64,000 bases of DNA from Alteromonas portus (GCF_005117025.1 NZ_SWCO01000011.1:62001-126000), one strand, 5' to 3'; shown: positions 9,131 to 18,738, counted from the stretch's first letter. Notes: generated by a model from the letters alone, not told the origin. Translations and numbers: made by a program.

Positions 9131-11602
9131 CTACATGCCAAATTGATACTTAAACATCAAGCCTACAGTACGCGGCGTTAGCACATAGTGACCATAGTTT
9201 CGCTGTATCTCAGTACCATTAGGTTCCAAGGTATCGTTAAATTGCCCAAGACCAATATCACCTACGTTACGACGTGTTGAAGTGAACGCATACTTATCGA
9301 ATAAGTTATCGATATATAACGTTACCGACCAGTCTTCATCTGAAATTGTCGCGTTCAAATTACTTACTGCATAGCCAGGTAACGCTTCACCATCTTGACG
9401 TAGACCAACAGTAGTGTACACATCACTTTGTGCAGTGATACCGTAGTTTACGTTTAGCATTTTGTCGTCAAATACTTCTTGGCTGTATGTAATACCGAAC
9501 GAGAACTGATGCTCAGCAGTTCCTGGTAAGCGGTCTCCATCTTTACCATCGTAAAAGTCTTGAAGCTCTGTACCTTGCTCATCGAACACACCAAACAAGA
9601 ACGGAGCATCGGCTGTTAACTCTGCTTTTGTATAAGCGTAGGTTGCATAAGTTGTAATATTGTCGCCAATAATACCGCGTACCGAAAATTCTGCGCCCTT
9701 AGATGCTGCACCTTCTGCATTAACAATGATAGGTTGCTGACCATTGATTGTAGCCCCAGATACCTGTGGGTCCTGCCAATCTACGTAGAATAGTGCTGTA
9801 TTTAATTGAAGCTTATTTCTAAAGAAACTGGTTTTAACGCCTAGCTCGTAGTTAGTTGTAGTATCTGCCTCGAAGAGTTGCTCTTCCGACGTTGCACAAA
9901 CAATCTGATTATTCAAATCATCAACGTTATCTGGACAAGCAGCAACGCCGTTTGCACCACCAATTCTAAAGCCTTCACTGACGGTCAAGTAACCCATAGT
10001 ATTAGCGGTAAACTGATAGCTAGTATTGAATTTAAGTAACGTACCGCTATCGTCAGCTTCCGTCTCACCATAATCTAATACAATAGAGTCTGATGCCCTA
10101 CCTTCAAACACTGAGTAGTAAAGTGGCAAGTCTACTGCCGAGCGTGAATATACCTCGTACTCATATGCTCGAAGCCCAAGAGTGACATCCCAATCATCAG
10201 TTAACTCGTAAGATAGTTCACCGAATAGCGCTTTTTCAGTCACTTCGCTTTCGTCTACTGAAAAGTATTCAAGGGAGTCAGGACGGTAGTTACCCTCTAC
10301 GCCCCACACCTCAATAGCATACACATCAAAATTAGGCGTGAATTCTTTACTACTACCTTCACTGTCTAAGTCGTAATAAAAACCGCCGACAATCCAAGAA
10401 AGAGGACCGTCCATTTGTGACACTAAGCGAAGTTCTTGTGTAAAGACTTCGCGTTCAGACTCTTCTTCGGTGTAAGACGAGAATGCTGGAAATTCTTCGT
10501 AGCTATAGTCTAAGCGAATCAGCAAGTCGGTTTGGTCGCGCTGGCCATTAGCTTCAAAATTAGACAACCCCGTTGCAGACACTAATTCAGCGAAGCCTAG
10601 GTCAGCACTCACTTCTAAGCTCAATAGTTCGTCTTCTTTTTCCCGTGGCTCTTCATAGCGGTACGCTGACTCGTACTTTCCAATAATTTCGCTCAAAGGG
10701 TTGTCAGCTGAAAGCGCGTCATAATGGGTAATAGAGCGACCTTCAACGTCTTGCTTTTGGTAGAAGTAAGTCAAGGTACTGTCGAACCAATCGTTCGGTG
10801 CCCAGCGCACTGCAATACGACCGGTTAGCGTATCTTCGCCATTGGCATCTTCAACCTGCTTTAAGTTGCTATTTACTTCTTCTTCGTTAGACCAGTCTGG
10901 GTCAGGCAGTGACACACCGCCTTCCCTTACTACATAGTTATAGTCAAGGAAGCCAGGGTTGTTGAAATAGTTTAATGACGCACGTACCGCTAATTCACCA
11001 TCAATAATAGGTGCGTTAAAGACAATGCTGCTTTCTCCGCCTAGAGAATCGCTTTCGCTGATGCTGAACACATCACCTGTGACTTCCCCAGACATAAACT
11101 CTAAGTCTACTTTCTTCGGAAGATAGCGAATAGCACCACCTAAAGTTCCGGCCCCATAAAGCGTACCTTGCGGACCAATAAGAACTTCAACCCGATCCAC
11201 ATCAACAAGACGCATATTAAGAAAGAGAGGAATGTCACCAAAATAAGTGGCTACCGTGCCTCCGTTAGAGCCAGGGCCTGACGAGTTAGTATTTAGGCCG
11301 CGAACAATAATTGGAGAGTCATTTCTTCCGCCCTGATCAGTCACAGTAAGGCCAGGCACCCAACGGGCTACGCCGTCAAGATCTTCAATATTCTGTTGGT
11401 CCAAAACGTCTGACGTTAGCGCAGAAATATTAATTGGTACTTCTTGTAACGTGCCACTTCTGCGAGTTGCAGTTACCTCTACTTTTTCGATTTGTTTTTC
11501 GTCTACAGCGACCGTTTGAGCATAGACGCCTGGGCTTGAGCAAGCGGCTAACACTGCACCTGCTACGGCAGAAATATGGAAAGGAGCATTCTTAATCTGC
11601 AT
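9131..11602 (-). CDS. TonB-dependent outer-membrane receptor
   Basis: 823-residue TonB-dependent transporter. N-terminal signal region (1-28), TonB-box-like IEKVEVTATRR, plug domain (about 50-165) with IIVRGLNTN, VDRVEVLIGPQGTLYGAGTLGGAIRY, then a 22-strand-type barrel ending in a receptor-typical VGLMFKYQFGM. Substrate cannot be inferred. The signal region contains a possible lipobox, LAAC, at 18-21, although signal peptidase I cleavage at VYA-QT is equally possible. A weak AGAGAGA ribosome-binding site precedes the ATG. It is co-oriented with the TPR sulfotransferase. Confidence 0.93.
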   Translation of the reverse strand: MQIKNAPFHISAVAGAVLAACSSPGVYAQTVAVDEKQIEKVEVTATRRSGTLQEVPINISALTSDVLDQQNIEDLDGVARWVPGLTVTDQGGRNDSPIIVRGLNTNSSGPGSNGGTVATYFGDIPLFLNMRLVDVDRVEVLIGPQGTLYGAGTLGGAIRYLPKKVDLEFMSGEVTGDVFSISESDSLGGESSIVFNAPIIDGELAVRASLNYFNNPGFLDYNYVVREGGVSLPDPDWSNEEEVNSNLKQVEDANGEDTLTGRIAVRWAPNDWFDSTLTYFYQKQDVEGRSITHYDALSADNPLSEIIGKYESAYRYEEPREKEDELLSLEVSADLGFAELVSATGLSNFEANGQRDQTDLLIRLDYSYEEFPAFSSYTEEESEREVFTQELRLVSQMDGPLSWIVGGFYYDLDSEGSSKEFTPNFDVYAIEVWGVEGNYRPDSLEYFSVDESEVTEKALFGELSYELTDDWDVTLGLRAYEYEVYSRSAVDLPLYYSVFEGRASDSIVLDYGETEADDSGTLLKFNTSYQFTANTMGYLTVSEGFRIGGANGVAACPDNVDDLNNQIVCATSEEQLFEADTTTNYELGVKTSFFRNKLQLNTALFYVDWQDPQVSGATINGQQPIIVNAEGAASKGAEFSVRGIIGDNITTYATYAYTKAELTADAPFLFGVFDEQGTELQDFYDGKDGDRLPGTAEHQFSFGITYSQEVFDDKMLNVNYGITAQSDVYTTVGLRQDGEALPGYAVSNLNATISDEDWSVTLYIDNLFDKYAFTSTRRNVGDIGLGQFNDTLEPNGTEIQRNYGHYVLTPRTVGLMFKYQFGM

Positions 11603-12070
11603 GTTCTCTCTCTTAAAATGGATATTGCTAAAAAGTCACTAGCCCGTTCCATTGGAAAAACAGAGTCCTTCTGAATTAAGCGTTTCTAGCGTGAATTAGG
11701 TAAATATGCGCACCGGCTCGTTATTGGTAGCGTTATTATTATTCGAAGCTATTCACTGAAAAGGGCCTAGAAGACTTTACTCAGCAGAATGTGTGCCGGA
11801 ATTTGCGCGCATTCTAATATAAAACATGGCAAAAGCGATAGAAAAACAGGATATTTATTCATTTTAAGTGCAAAGAATCCCAACCTGTATAACGGCAATA
11901 GATAGACGCACTTAATAAGGCTTCACCTAAAAACCAAATTCCAATTAATAATTAGTAAGTTAAAGGCTTTTTCGCATAGCCCAAGCAAAACTGCACAACT
12001 TTGGTGCGCATGAGTTCGAATTAATACCCAGAATCAGAAAAGAGCACTGTGTAAACCAGCGACTTAAACG
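11603..12070. other. Intergenic region upstream of the TonB receptor
   Basis: 468 bp, AT-rich, between the TonB-like gene and the receptor, both on the minus strand. It should hold the receptor promoter and 5' leader. I see no convincing palindromic operator, RNA gene or open reading frame with a ribosome-binding site. Confidence 0.5.
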
Positions 12071-12868
12071 TCATTCCTTATTTACTCGCCGATTAATATA
12101 ATCGTTAAAACGGCTGTTATCTCTACACTTTACGGTTCCTTGAACAGTTGGAGTGTTGGGTGAAGAAGGAAAATCACGATCCTCAATCGCTATACCCTTA
12201 TTTTTACTGAGGGCGCTGAAGAACTTTCCTTTCAACGTGCTGCAATCAACGATTATTTCAATACTTTCGAGAAAATCTTCGTTTTCAGTATTGAAGGAGT
12301 TAGAAAGTTTTTGGCTTTTTTTCACATTTGAATGGGTTTTGTTTGAAGATAATTGATTGGCAATGTTTTGCAATCGTTGTGCGTTCAAACGATTGATATA
12401 GTTTTTCGTCGCATCTTGAATTCTCAGCCTGACATCTTTTGCCCTTAACAAAGGTTGTGCTGAAACTTCTTTTTCCAAAGGCGCTTGTGCCCCTTCAGAT
12501 TCATTTTCCGGTCTACTAGCGATTGAGGGGGTTTCCTTCTTTTTTGCTTCTTTGAGTACAACACCACCCTCTACATCGGCATGAGTCTCATGTACTAATT
12601 TTGGCTTAGTCTCGGTTTTTTGCGGAATAGTTGGCGGCTGTAATAAAACTGCTTTTAATAAAAGTGGAGGCAAAGGTTGCTGACCAGCAGGTTTGTTAGC
12701 GGTGGTGAATGCCAACGCTAGTAACAATCCCCCATTAATACCAAGTGAAAGCAAAAGTGCACGAAGCGCAGAAGAACTAGGCAGGCGTATTTGAGCGAAA
12801 CAGTGCCATTCAAGCCCATATCTATTAACTCTTCCTTCTACCATTGATGCATCCATCCATAAAAGCAC
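12071..12868 (-). CDS. TonB/TolA-like single-span membrane protein, function unknown
   Basis: 265 residues. One membrane helix (about 34-55, ALRALLLSLGINGGLLLALAF), then a Pro/Lys/Glu-rich periplasmic linker (PPTIPQKTETKPK and beyond), a helical segment (about 150-185) and a C-terminal domain with two cysteines (IVDCSTLKGKF and VQGTVKCRD). This is the architecture of TonB/TolA energy transducers, but the C-terminal domain lacks a recognisable TonB fold motif. The start is uncertain; Met-9 is an alternative. It lies just upstream of a TonB receptor on the same strand, so a role with that receptor is possible but unproven. Confidence 0.6.
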   Translation of the reverse strand: MLLWMDASMVEGRVNRYGLEWHCFAQIRLPSSSALRALLLSLGINGGLLLALAFTTANKPAGQQPLPPLLLKAVLLQPPTIPQKTETKPKLVHETHADVEGGVVLKEAKKKETPSIASRPENESEGAQAPLEKEVSAQPLLRAKDVRLRIQDATKNYINRLNAQRLQNIANQLSSNKTHSNVKKSQKLSNSFNTENEDFLESIEIIVDCSTLKGKFFSALSKNKGIAIEDRDFPSSPNTPTVQGTVKCRDNSRFNDYINRRVNKE

Positions 12869-13010
12869 CTAGTAGTTGAGCACTAATAAACCAGAAAGTT
12901 CAGATAGCTTTCACGTAGAAAATAACAGTGACTATGGAATATGAATTCGGGTGGAAGAGAGTTTAAATTTTCGTGTTATCTGGAAAATTTGGACTTTCGT
13001 GATGTTTGAA

Positions 13011-13250
13011 AATTTGGAGCGGGAAACAGATTTGTTCTCGTTGTGAAGCAATGGCCGACACTCGGTCGCGGGCCCACCAAGGGGTCGCACTTAAAAACTA
13101 GATAAGTTTTAATTTTTGAGGTGTCTGAAAAATTTGGAGCGGGAAACAGATTTGAACTCGTTGCGAAGCAATGGCCGACACTCGGTCGCGGACCCTTTAA
13201 GGGGTCGCATCAATACATCTGCTAATGTTTAGATTTTCGTGATGTTTGAA
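13011..13250 (-). repeat. Two 120-bp tandem repeats carrying tRNA-Gly 3'-end copies
   Basis: Units at 13011-13130 and 13131-13250 share about 90% identity over their first 80 bp. Each begins (plus strand) with AATTTGGAGCGGGAAAC, the same sequence that ends the tRNA-Gly genes, placed exactly 120 bp apart and 120 bp before the first intact tRNA at 13251. On the minus strand each unit ends with a degenerate T-arm plus acceptor 3' strand and CCA; the rest is unrelated to tRNA. A GGACCC/GGGTC hairpin keeps pairing between units through a G-U substitution, and a CCGA-CAC-TCGG hairpin is conserved. Plan resembles the repeats after E. coli tyrT (rtT RNA). Confidence 0.8.
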
Positions 13251-13254
13251 AATT

Positions 13255-13330
<76 letters not shown>

Positions 13331-13383
13331 ATAGAGTCGATGCTGTGCATCTTTTGATATCTGATTAGATTCAGATTTAAATT

Positions 13384-13459
<76 letters not shown>

Positions 13460-13492
13460 AACAAAAGAGGTACTTCGTTTGAAGTGGTGCGC

Positions 13493-13520
13493 ATTTTACA
13501 AAAATTTTGGGGTAACGCAA
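13493..13520 (-). promoter_or_regulatory. Promoter of the tRNA-Gly pair
   Basis: On the minus strand: TTGCGT, 16-bp spacer, TAAAAT, then a GC-rich discriminator (GCGCACC). A GC discriminator is typical of growth-rate and ppGpp-controlled stable RNA promoters. Confidence 0.7.
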
Positions 13521-13560
13521 CCTTTAATTCTACTTTTTTTGCACCTCAATGTTTGAATGC

Positions 13561-14106
13561 CTAAATCGTAAACACTTTCTCTCGATAATAGCGCATTTCT
13601 TCAATAGACTCGCGAATATCATCTAGCGCTAGATGTACACCTTTCTTTTCGAAACCGTCTAAAACTTCAGGCTTCCAGCGGCGCGTTAGCTCTTTTATTG
13701 TACTTACATCAATATTTCTATAGTGGAAGTAAGCTTCAAGCTCGGGCATGTACTTAACCATGAATCGTCTGTCTTGCCCAATGGTGTTTCCACACAGTGG
13801 TGATTTACCTGCATCTACCCACTGCTCTAAAAAGGCAATAGTCTGCGCTGATGCTTCTTCTACGCTAACCTTACTCTCTCGGCAACGGGCAGTTAATCCA
13901 CTTTCACCGTGAACTCGTGTGCACCACTCGTCCATATTGTCTAATACGTCATCACTTTGATGTACCGCTATTACAGGGCCTTCAGCCAAAATATTCAGCT
14001 GTGCATCGGTAACAATGGTCGCAATTTCCATTACTACACAGGTTTCAGGATCTAACCCTGTCATTTCCATGTCTATCCAAACAAGGTTACTGTCGTGTTT
14101 ACTCAT
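13561..14106 (-). CDS. orn: Oligoribonuclease
   Basis: DEDDh-family 3'-5' exoribonuclease that degrades nanoRNA and pGpG. It has 181 residues, the family length. First acidic motif [11 protein letters not shown] near the N-terminus; [16 protein letters not shown] is exonuclease [20 protein letters not shown] contains the catalytic His/Asp. The ATG at 14106 has an AGAGGAAA site just before it. The open frame upstream of that is not coding. Divergent from rsgA, as in E. coli. Confidence 0.97.
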   Translation of the reverse strand: MSKHDSNLVWIDMEMTGLDPETCVVMEIATIVTDAQLNILAEGPVIAVHQSDDVLDNMDEWCTRVHGESGLTARCRESKVSVEEASAQTIAFLEQWVDAGKSPLCGNTIGQDRRFMVKYMPELEAYFHYRNIDVSTIKELTRRWKPEVLDGFEKKGVHLALDDIRESIEEMRYYREKVFTI

Positions 14107-14193
14107 TACTTTCCTCTTTGCGCTACAGACATGGCAACCATGCCCTACAAACGGTATTATTGACCATAGTATACGTGAAACTAGAAAAGAATC

Positions 14194-15237
14194 GTGGCGA
14201 AAAAACCAAAACTTACACAACGACAGAAACGACAAGTGGCAGCTAACAGAAGCAAACGCTTGCGTGAAAAGCACGCCTCAAAGGGCGCGGCGAACCTAGA
14301 TGAAAGCACGTTAGAAAGCGGCACGGTAATTGGCCGTTTTGGTAAACACGCCGATGTTGAAGACACAAACGGCGCAGTTTCTCGCTGCCACATTCGCCGC
14401 ACGGTAGATTCTGTGGTGTGTGGCGACAAAGTGTTTTTCAGTAAAGGGGATGACGCCGAGTCGGGTGTAAGCGGAGTCATCGAAATTGTAAAAGACCGGC
14501 ATTCTGTACTGACTCGCCCAGATTATTACGACGGCATTAAGCCCATCGCCGCGAATATCGACCGCATTATTGTGGTCAGCGCTATTTTACCTACCCTTTC
14601 ACTGAATATTATCGACCGTTACCTGGTTGCCTGTGAAGACATAGGTATCACGCCGCTGATTGTCCTTAATAAAGTAGAATTGCTCAGTGAAGAAGAACGT
14701 ACAGCCGTCACAGAGCAACTTAAAACCTACGAAAAATTAGGCTATGAAGTGCTGTTCACCAGCTGTAAAACCGGTGAAGGGATTAGCAAGCTCAATGAAT
14801 ACCTTAACGATAATATTAGCGTTTTCGTAGGGCAGTCGGGCGTAGGAAAATCGAGCCTTATTAACCAAGTTCTGCCAGACGCCGATGAATTAACCGGCGA
14901 TATTTCAGATAACTCGGGACTAGGTCAACATACAACGACGGCGGCCAAATTGCTTCACTTACCGGCCGGCGGCGATTTAATTGATTCTCCAGGGGTACGA
15001 GAATTTGGCTTGTGGCACATTCCTACCGAGCGAATTACATGGGGCTTTGTTGAGTTCAGAGATTATTTAGGCGGCTGCAAATTTAGAGACTGCAAACATT
15101 TAAATGATCCAGGTTGCCTATTAAGAGAGGCAGTAGACGAAGGAAAGATTAGCGCAGAACGCTTCGATAGCTACCATCGAATTTTAACGACGATGGAAGA
15201 GCAGCGCCCTAGTCACAGTCAGCCACCCGGGGCATAA
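14194..15237 (+). CDS. rsgA: Small-ribosomal-subunit biogenesis GTPase RsgA
   Basis: Circularly permuted GTPase that matures the 30S subunit. 347 residues from a GTG start ([19 protein letters not shown]). An OB-fold (about 40-110) is followed by the permuted motif order G4 (LNKVEL), G1 ([12 protein letters not shown]) and G3 ([11 protein letters not shown]). The C-terminal zinc finger [14 protein letters not shown] is intact. It is divergent from orn with an 87-bp shared promoter region. Confidence 0.97.
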   Translation: MAKKPKLTQRQKRQVAANRSKRLREKHASKGAANLDESTLESGTVIGRFGKHADVEDTNGAVSRCHIRRTVDSVVCGDKVFFSKGDDAESGVSGVIEIVKDRHSVLTRPDYYDGIKPIAANIDRIIVVSAILPTLSLNIIDRYLVACEDIGITPLIVLNKVELLSEEERTAVTEQLKTYEKLGYEVLFTSCKTGEGISKLNEYLNDNISVFVGQSGVGKSSLINQVLPDADELTGDISDNSGLGQHTTTAAKLLHLPAGGDLIDSPGVREFGLWHIPTERITWGFVEFRDYLGGCKFRDCKHLNDPGCLLREAVDEGKISAERFDSYHRILTTMEEQRPSHSQPPGA

Positions 15238-15279
15238 CCTCGGACATTGGTTTTTAACCTCGCTGGAACGTCAAATCCA

Positions 15280-15410
15280 TAAGAGCGACCTAAGAGGTAC
15301 ACGCACTGCTTACGTGTAATAGCTGTCGCTTAATCGGCGATTTATTATTTTGGTGTGAACCACGTGCTTATGCTTTTGTGTAAGCACTCATAACCCTAAA
15401 GTTGCTCTTA
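15280..15410. other. Structured 131-bp element between rsgA and psd
   Basis: The ends form an inverted repeat, TAAGAGCGAC (15280-15289) and GTTGCTCTTA (15401-15410), pairing over 10 bp with one G-U. Inside lie local hairpins TACACG/CGTGTA (15298-15318), TGGT/ACCA (15351-15362) and GTGCTTA/TAAGCAC (15364-15387). It contains no supported ORF. It could be the structured leader of psd, a small RNA, or a miniature repeat element. Confidence 0.45.
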
Positions 15411-15485
15411 ATACCACGACTTACTATACAATAACGCTATCTATGCGATGCGTTATTGCTTGCATAAAAGAAACGGAGATATTTT

Positions 15486-16433
15486 GTGTTAGATTGGCTT
15501 AAAGTTAATTTACAATACGTTACACCAAAGCACTTGCTTTCACGCCTTGTAGGCAAACTTGCAGAAGCAGAAATGGGTAGCGTTACGACATTTTTCATCA
15601 AGGCGTTTATTAAGCAATACAACGTTGATATGTCAGAAGCGCTGCACGAAGAACCAGAGCATTATAGAAGCTTTAATAAGTTCTTCACCCGCCCGCTTAA
15701 GCCTGAAGCGCGTACCATTGACGAAAACGACGACGTACTTATCCATGCTGTTGACGGTACGGTAAGTCAGTTTGGCGATATTCATAGCGACAGTATCTTT
15801 CAAGCCAAAGGTCACAACTTTAGCCTAACTACGTTGTTAGGTGGAAAGCCTGAAGTAGCAGCACCATTTAAAAATGGTAAATTTGCGACCATTTACCTTG
15901 CCCCTCGCGATTATCACAGAATTCATATGCCTGTTGAGGGCACACTTACTGATATGTTGTATGTGCCGGGCGAGCTGTTTTCAGTGAACCCGCTTACTGC
16001 GCAAAATATTCCAGGTCTTTTTGCACGTAATGAACGCGTTGTGGCGCTGTTCGACACGCCTGTAGGCAAAATGGCAATGGTGCTTGTGGGCGCTACCATT
16101 GTGGCAAGTATTGAGACAGTTTGGGCTGGCACGGTTACACCACCTGCGGGTAAAAACGTTCAGCACTGGTCTTATGAAAAAGACAGCGAAGCAGCGGTTT
16201 TCCTTGAAAAAGGTGCAGAGCTAGGCCGCTTTAAGCTAGGTTCGACCATTGTGGTGTGTTTCGAAAAAGACATGATTGATTTTGAAGACCTCGCCCCTGG
16301 TATGGTCACTCGTCTTGGTGAACCTATGGCGCTTAAATCAACTGCACAAGCTTCTGTTGAAGATACACCAGTTGCGGATGAACCAACCGGCGATGATAAA
16401 AGCGAGACTAAATCAGAGGGCGCTGACAGCTAG
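15486..16433 (+). CDS. psd: Phosphatidylserine decarboxylase proenzyme
   Basis: Makes phosphatidylethanolamine from phosphatidylserine at the inner membrane. 315 residues from a GTG start ([21 protein letters not shown]). The pyruvoyl-forming self-cleavage site is the LGST in [15 protein letters not shown] (about residues 251-254). Catalytic-domain motifs [13 protein letters not shown] and [12 protein letters not shown] are present. A charged, low-complexity tail of about 35 residues extends beyond the usual end. E. coli psd follows rsgA in the same order. Followed after 3 bases by an EamA permease gene. Confidence 0.96.
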   Translation: MLDWLKVNLQYVTPKHLLSRLVGKLAEAEMGSVTTFFIKAFIKQYNVDMSEALHEEPEHYRSFNKFFTRPLKPEARTIDENDDVLIHAVDGTVSQFGDIHSDSIFQAKGHNFSLTTLLGGKPEVAAPFKNGKFATIYLAPRDYHRIHMPVEGTLTDMLYVPGELFSVNPLTAQNIPGLFARNERVVALFDTPVGKMAMVLVGATIVASIETVWAGTVTPPAGKNVQHWSYEKDSEAAVFLEKGAELGRFKLGSTIVVCFEKDMIDFEDLAPGMVTRLGEPMALKSTAQASVEDTPVADEPTGDDKSETKSEGADS

Positions 16434-16436
16434 TTT

Positions 16437-17312
16437 ATGGATGCTGTTAAAAAAAGCCTGATCTCACTTCATTTCACGGTAATTTTACTTGGTGGTACAG
16501 CCCTTTTCTCTCGGCTTGTACCACTTAGTGCCAGTGATATCACTTTCGTTCGTTCAGTATTTGCCTGCATAGCGTTATTTGCCTTTTTGAAGCTGGCAAA
16601 CAACAAAATAAAGCTGAACTCCAAAAAAGACTACGGCGTTGCCTTAGGCTTGGGCGTGCTGATGGCGCTGCACTGGGTCACTTATTTTGCCGCCATGCAA
16701 TATGCGGGAGTATCTGTGGGGATGATTGCCCTTTTTACCTTCCCCGTAATCACGGTGCTTATTGAGCCTTTTTTCGAAAAAGTGAGATTGGTTTGGCAGG
16801 ATATCGTATCTACCCTTACCGTGGTCGTTGGTGTGTATTTAATAGTGCCTGAGACATCGCTGGAAAATGACATTACCCTTGGCGTTCTCATCGGTATCGC
16901 CTCCGCCATCCTGTATTCATTTAGAAACCTTATTCACCGCAAGCACTTTAAGCACTACAGCGGTGCGCAGGCTATGGCGTGGCAAACATTAGTTATCAGC
17001 ATTTTGATGCTGCCTGTAGGCAGTGCAGAAATAGCGTCTGCGTCTTCTAGCTCTTGGCTAATGCTATTGCTTTTAGGCACCGTATTTACCGCACTTCCTC
17101 ATGCGCTAATTGCTGCAAGCCTTCGACATCTTAGGGCAAAAACGTTTTCGCTTATTGCCTGCATGCAGCCTCTTTATGGCGTTTTCCTTGCTATTATTTT
17201 ACTTAACGAAAAACCTGGTTTAAGTGCGTTGTTAGGTGGAATTCTTATTACCTCAGCGTCAGTTTATGAAACGCTCAACACGCATAAGTTGCATAATGCA
17301 AAAGACGATTAA
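16437..17312 (+). CDS. EamA/DMT-family transporter
   Basis: 291-residue inner-membrane protein with about ten hydrophobic segments arranged as two EamA repeats, the drug/metabolite transporter superfamily pattern. Motifs seen include LHWVTYFAAMQYAGVSVG near the first half and a C-terminal QPLYGVFLAIILLNEKPG typical of the second repeat. The start is 3 bases after psd, so it is probably co-transcribed. The substrate cannot be predicted. Ends 26 bp before the glycerophosphodiesterase gene. Confidence 0.88.
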   Translation: MDAVKKSLISLHFTVILLGGTALFSRLVPLSASDITFVRSVFACIALFAFLKLANNKIKLNSKKDYGVALGLGVLMALHWVTYFAAMQYAGVSVGMIALFTFPVITVLIEPFFEKVRLVWQDIVSTLTVVVGVYLIVPETSLENDITLGVLIGIASAILYSFRNLIHRKHFKHYSGAQAMAWQTLVISILMLPVGSAEIASASSSSWLMLLLLGTVFTALPHALIAASLRHLRAKTFSLIACMQPLYGVFLAIILLNEKPGLSALLGGILITSASVYETLNTHKLHNAKDD

Positions 17313-17338
17313 CGCGTGCTGTGATCTTTAAGGAAGAA

Positions 17339-18037
17339 ATGTCTATGCTCATTTTTGCTCACCGAGGTGCCAGTAAAGCCGCCCCAGAAAATACAGTTAA
17401 GGCGTTTAAACTGGCTTTCGAGCAACACGCTGACGGCATTGAGTTTGATACCTATCAGCACGAAAGCGGCATTATTGTTTTTCACGATAGAACACTTACG
17501 CGCAGAGCACGGGAACCCGGCTATTTGCTTGACACATCGTGGCAATCGCTAAGAGGAATGAACATAGGTGATGAAGAGCGCATACCGACCCTGACTGAAA
17601 CACTGAATTGTATGCCAAGTGATAAGTGGTGCAATATTGAGATAAAACACTTACGCGATGTAGATAGCTGGGTAAAAGACGTTAAAGCGGCGGTACAGCA
17701 AAGCGTTATTAATGCTGATAAGCTACTTATCTCTTCATTTAACCATCATTGGCTTAAGGCCATTGCGCTTAGGTGGCCTGAAGTGAAAATCGGCGCCTTG
17801 TCTGCAAGCTACGAGCTTGACTGCACGGCTAGCGCGCGAGCGCTTAATGCTTATTCTGTAAACATTGCGTTAGACGCCGTTGATAAACAGTTTGTTCAAA
17901 CTGCACAGCAAGACGGATTTGACGTATTTGTTTATACCGTGGATGAGCCTACAGACATGCTAATGCTTAAAGCGTGGGGTGTGAAAGGCATATTTACTAA
18001 TGTGCCAGATATTGCCCTTAAAGTGCTATCAAGTTAG
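17339..18037 (+). CDS. Glycerophosphodiester phosphodiesterase
   Basis: Cytoplasmic GDPD-fold enzyme that hydrolyses glycerophosphodiesters to glycerol-3-phosphate and an alcohol. 232 residues. The catalytic signature HRGASKAAPENT sits at the N-terminus, with GIEFDTYQHESGIIVFHDRTL next and EIKHL further on. I prefer the ATG at 17339 to the GTG at 17321 because AAGGA precedes it. There is no signal peptide, so it is UgpQ-like. It lies after psd and a permease in one phospholipid-flavoured transcription unit. Confidence 0.92.
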   Translation: MSMLIFAHRGASKAAPENTVKAFKLAFEQHADGIEFDTYQHESGIIVFHDRTLTRRAREPGYLLDTSWQSLRGMNIGDEERIPTLTETLNCMPSDKWCNIEIKHLRDVDSWVKDVKAAVQQSVINADKLLISSFNHHWLKAIALRWPEVKIGALSASYELDCTASARALNAYSVNIALDAVDKQFVQTAQQDGFDVFVYTVDEPTDMLMLKAWGVKGIFTNVPDIALKVLSS

Positions 18038-18096
18038 GCATTGACCTGCAATGCGCAAAGTCTGTAGAACAGACATCTGACCCGCATTCATAAATA

Positions 18097-18127
18097 CAAA
18101 AAAACGAGCCGTTGGCTCGTTTTTTTT
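18097..18127. terminator. Bidirectional intrinsic terminator
   Basis: ACGAGCC / GGCTCGT stem with a GTT loop, A-tract before and T8 after. It serves the glycerophosphodiesterase unit on the plus strand and the convergent merC gene on the minus strand. Confidence 0.88.
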
Positions 18128-18154
18128 AAACTACTTTTCTTAGGATACGTTTTT

Positions 18155-18583
18155 CTACTTAAACTCAGTAGAGAGGTGGTCTGAAAACACCGTATTTTTG
18201 CAGCACTTACATTGCCGACATAAACGCATATTGACCCAGTGGCCCGCCACAATTAGCCCCGCACCTATCGCGATAGTAAAGGGCTCGTAATGATGCCCAA
18301 AAATGTCTTTATGCCAATAAATTGCACCGCCAGTGAACAACAGTGCCAGTGGATAGTATTTGCCATGATAGCGAATTGCACCGCTCAGCAAAGCAACCGC
18401 ACCCACAATTAACGAAAAAGTTAGAATAGTTCTTTCAAACCACACTTGTGCAAAAATGCTAGAACCAATAAGCGGCAACAGAGGCACCAAAACAGGCAGC
18501 GCGAGGCAATGCAACGCACACAAGCTCGACACCCAGATGCCAAGTTTGTCTAGTTTTGTTGGATTCTCGTCAATTGGAGTCAT
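18155..18583 (-). CDS. MerC-domain membrane protein
   Basis: 142-residue inner-membrane protein of the MerC family with four hydrophobic segments. The signature SSLCALHCLALPVLVPLLPL carries the cysteine pair (CALHC) that binds metal in MerC mercury transporters. The C-terminus has a further cysteine cluster (CRQCKCC). I start at the ATG at 18583; a GTG five codons upstream lacks a ribosome-binding site. No mer operon is nearby. A perfect Zur-type palindrome 53 bp upstream suggests a role in zinc homeostasis and not mercury. Confidence 0.85.
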   Translation of the reverse strand: MTPIDENPTKLDKLGIWVSSLCALHCLALPVLVPLLPLIGSSIFAQVWFERTILTFSLIVGAVALLSGAIRYHGKYYPLALLFTGGAIYWHKDIFGHHYEPFTIAIGAGLIVAGHWVNMRLCRQCKCCKNTVFSDHLSTEFK

Positions 18584-18635
18584 TACCCTAATTACCACCG
18601 TGCAAAATTATATTCGCGAACCATTCGCCAGAGAC

Positions 18636-18648
18636 GTTATATTATAAC
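18636..18648. promoter_or_regulatory. Zur-like operator upstream of the MerC-family gene
   Basis: GTTATATTATAAC is a perfect palindrome equal to the core of the gammaproteobacterial Zur box (GTTATANTATAAC). It is placed 53 bp before the MerC start. The only gene it could control in that direction is the MerC homologue. Confidence 0.6.
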
Positions 18649-18738
18649 AGACTCGCAGAAATGAGAAACGTTCCCACATTAAATTTTGATCTTATCGAGA
18701 TGAAAATGAACTAACTAAGTAGAAATGTGGCAAGAATG

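Noticed and set aside
13011-13089. Whole tRNA pseudogenes in the tandem repeats
   Set aside because: Only the last about 27 nt resemble tRNA-Gly. The 5' acceptor strand, D-arm and anticodon arm are absent, so they are 3'-end copies and not pseudo-tRNAs.
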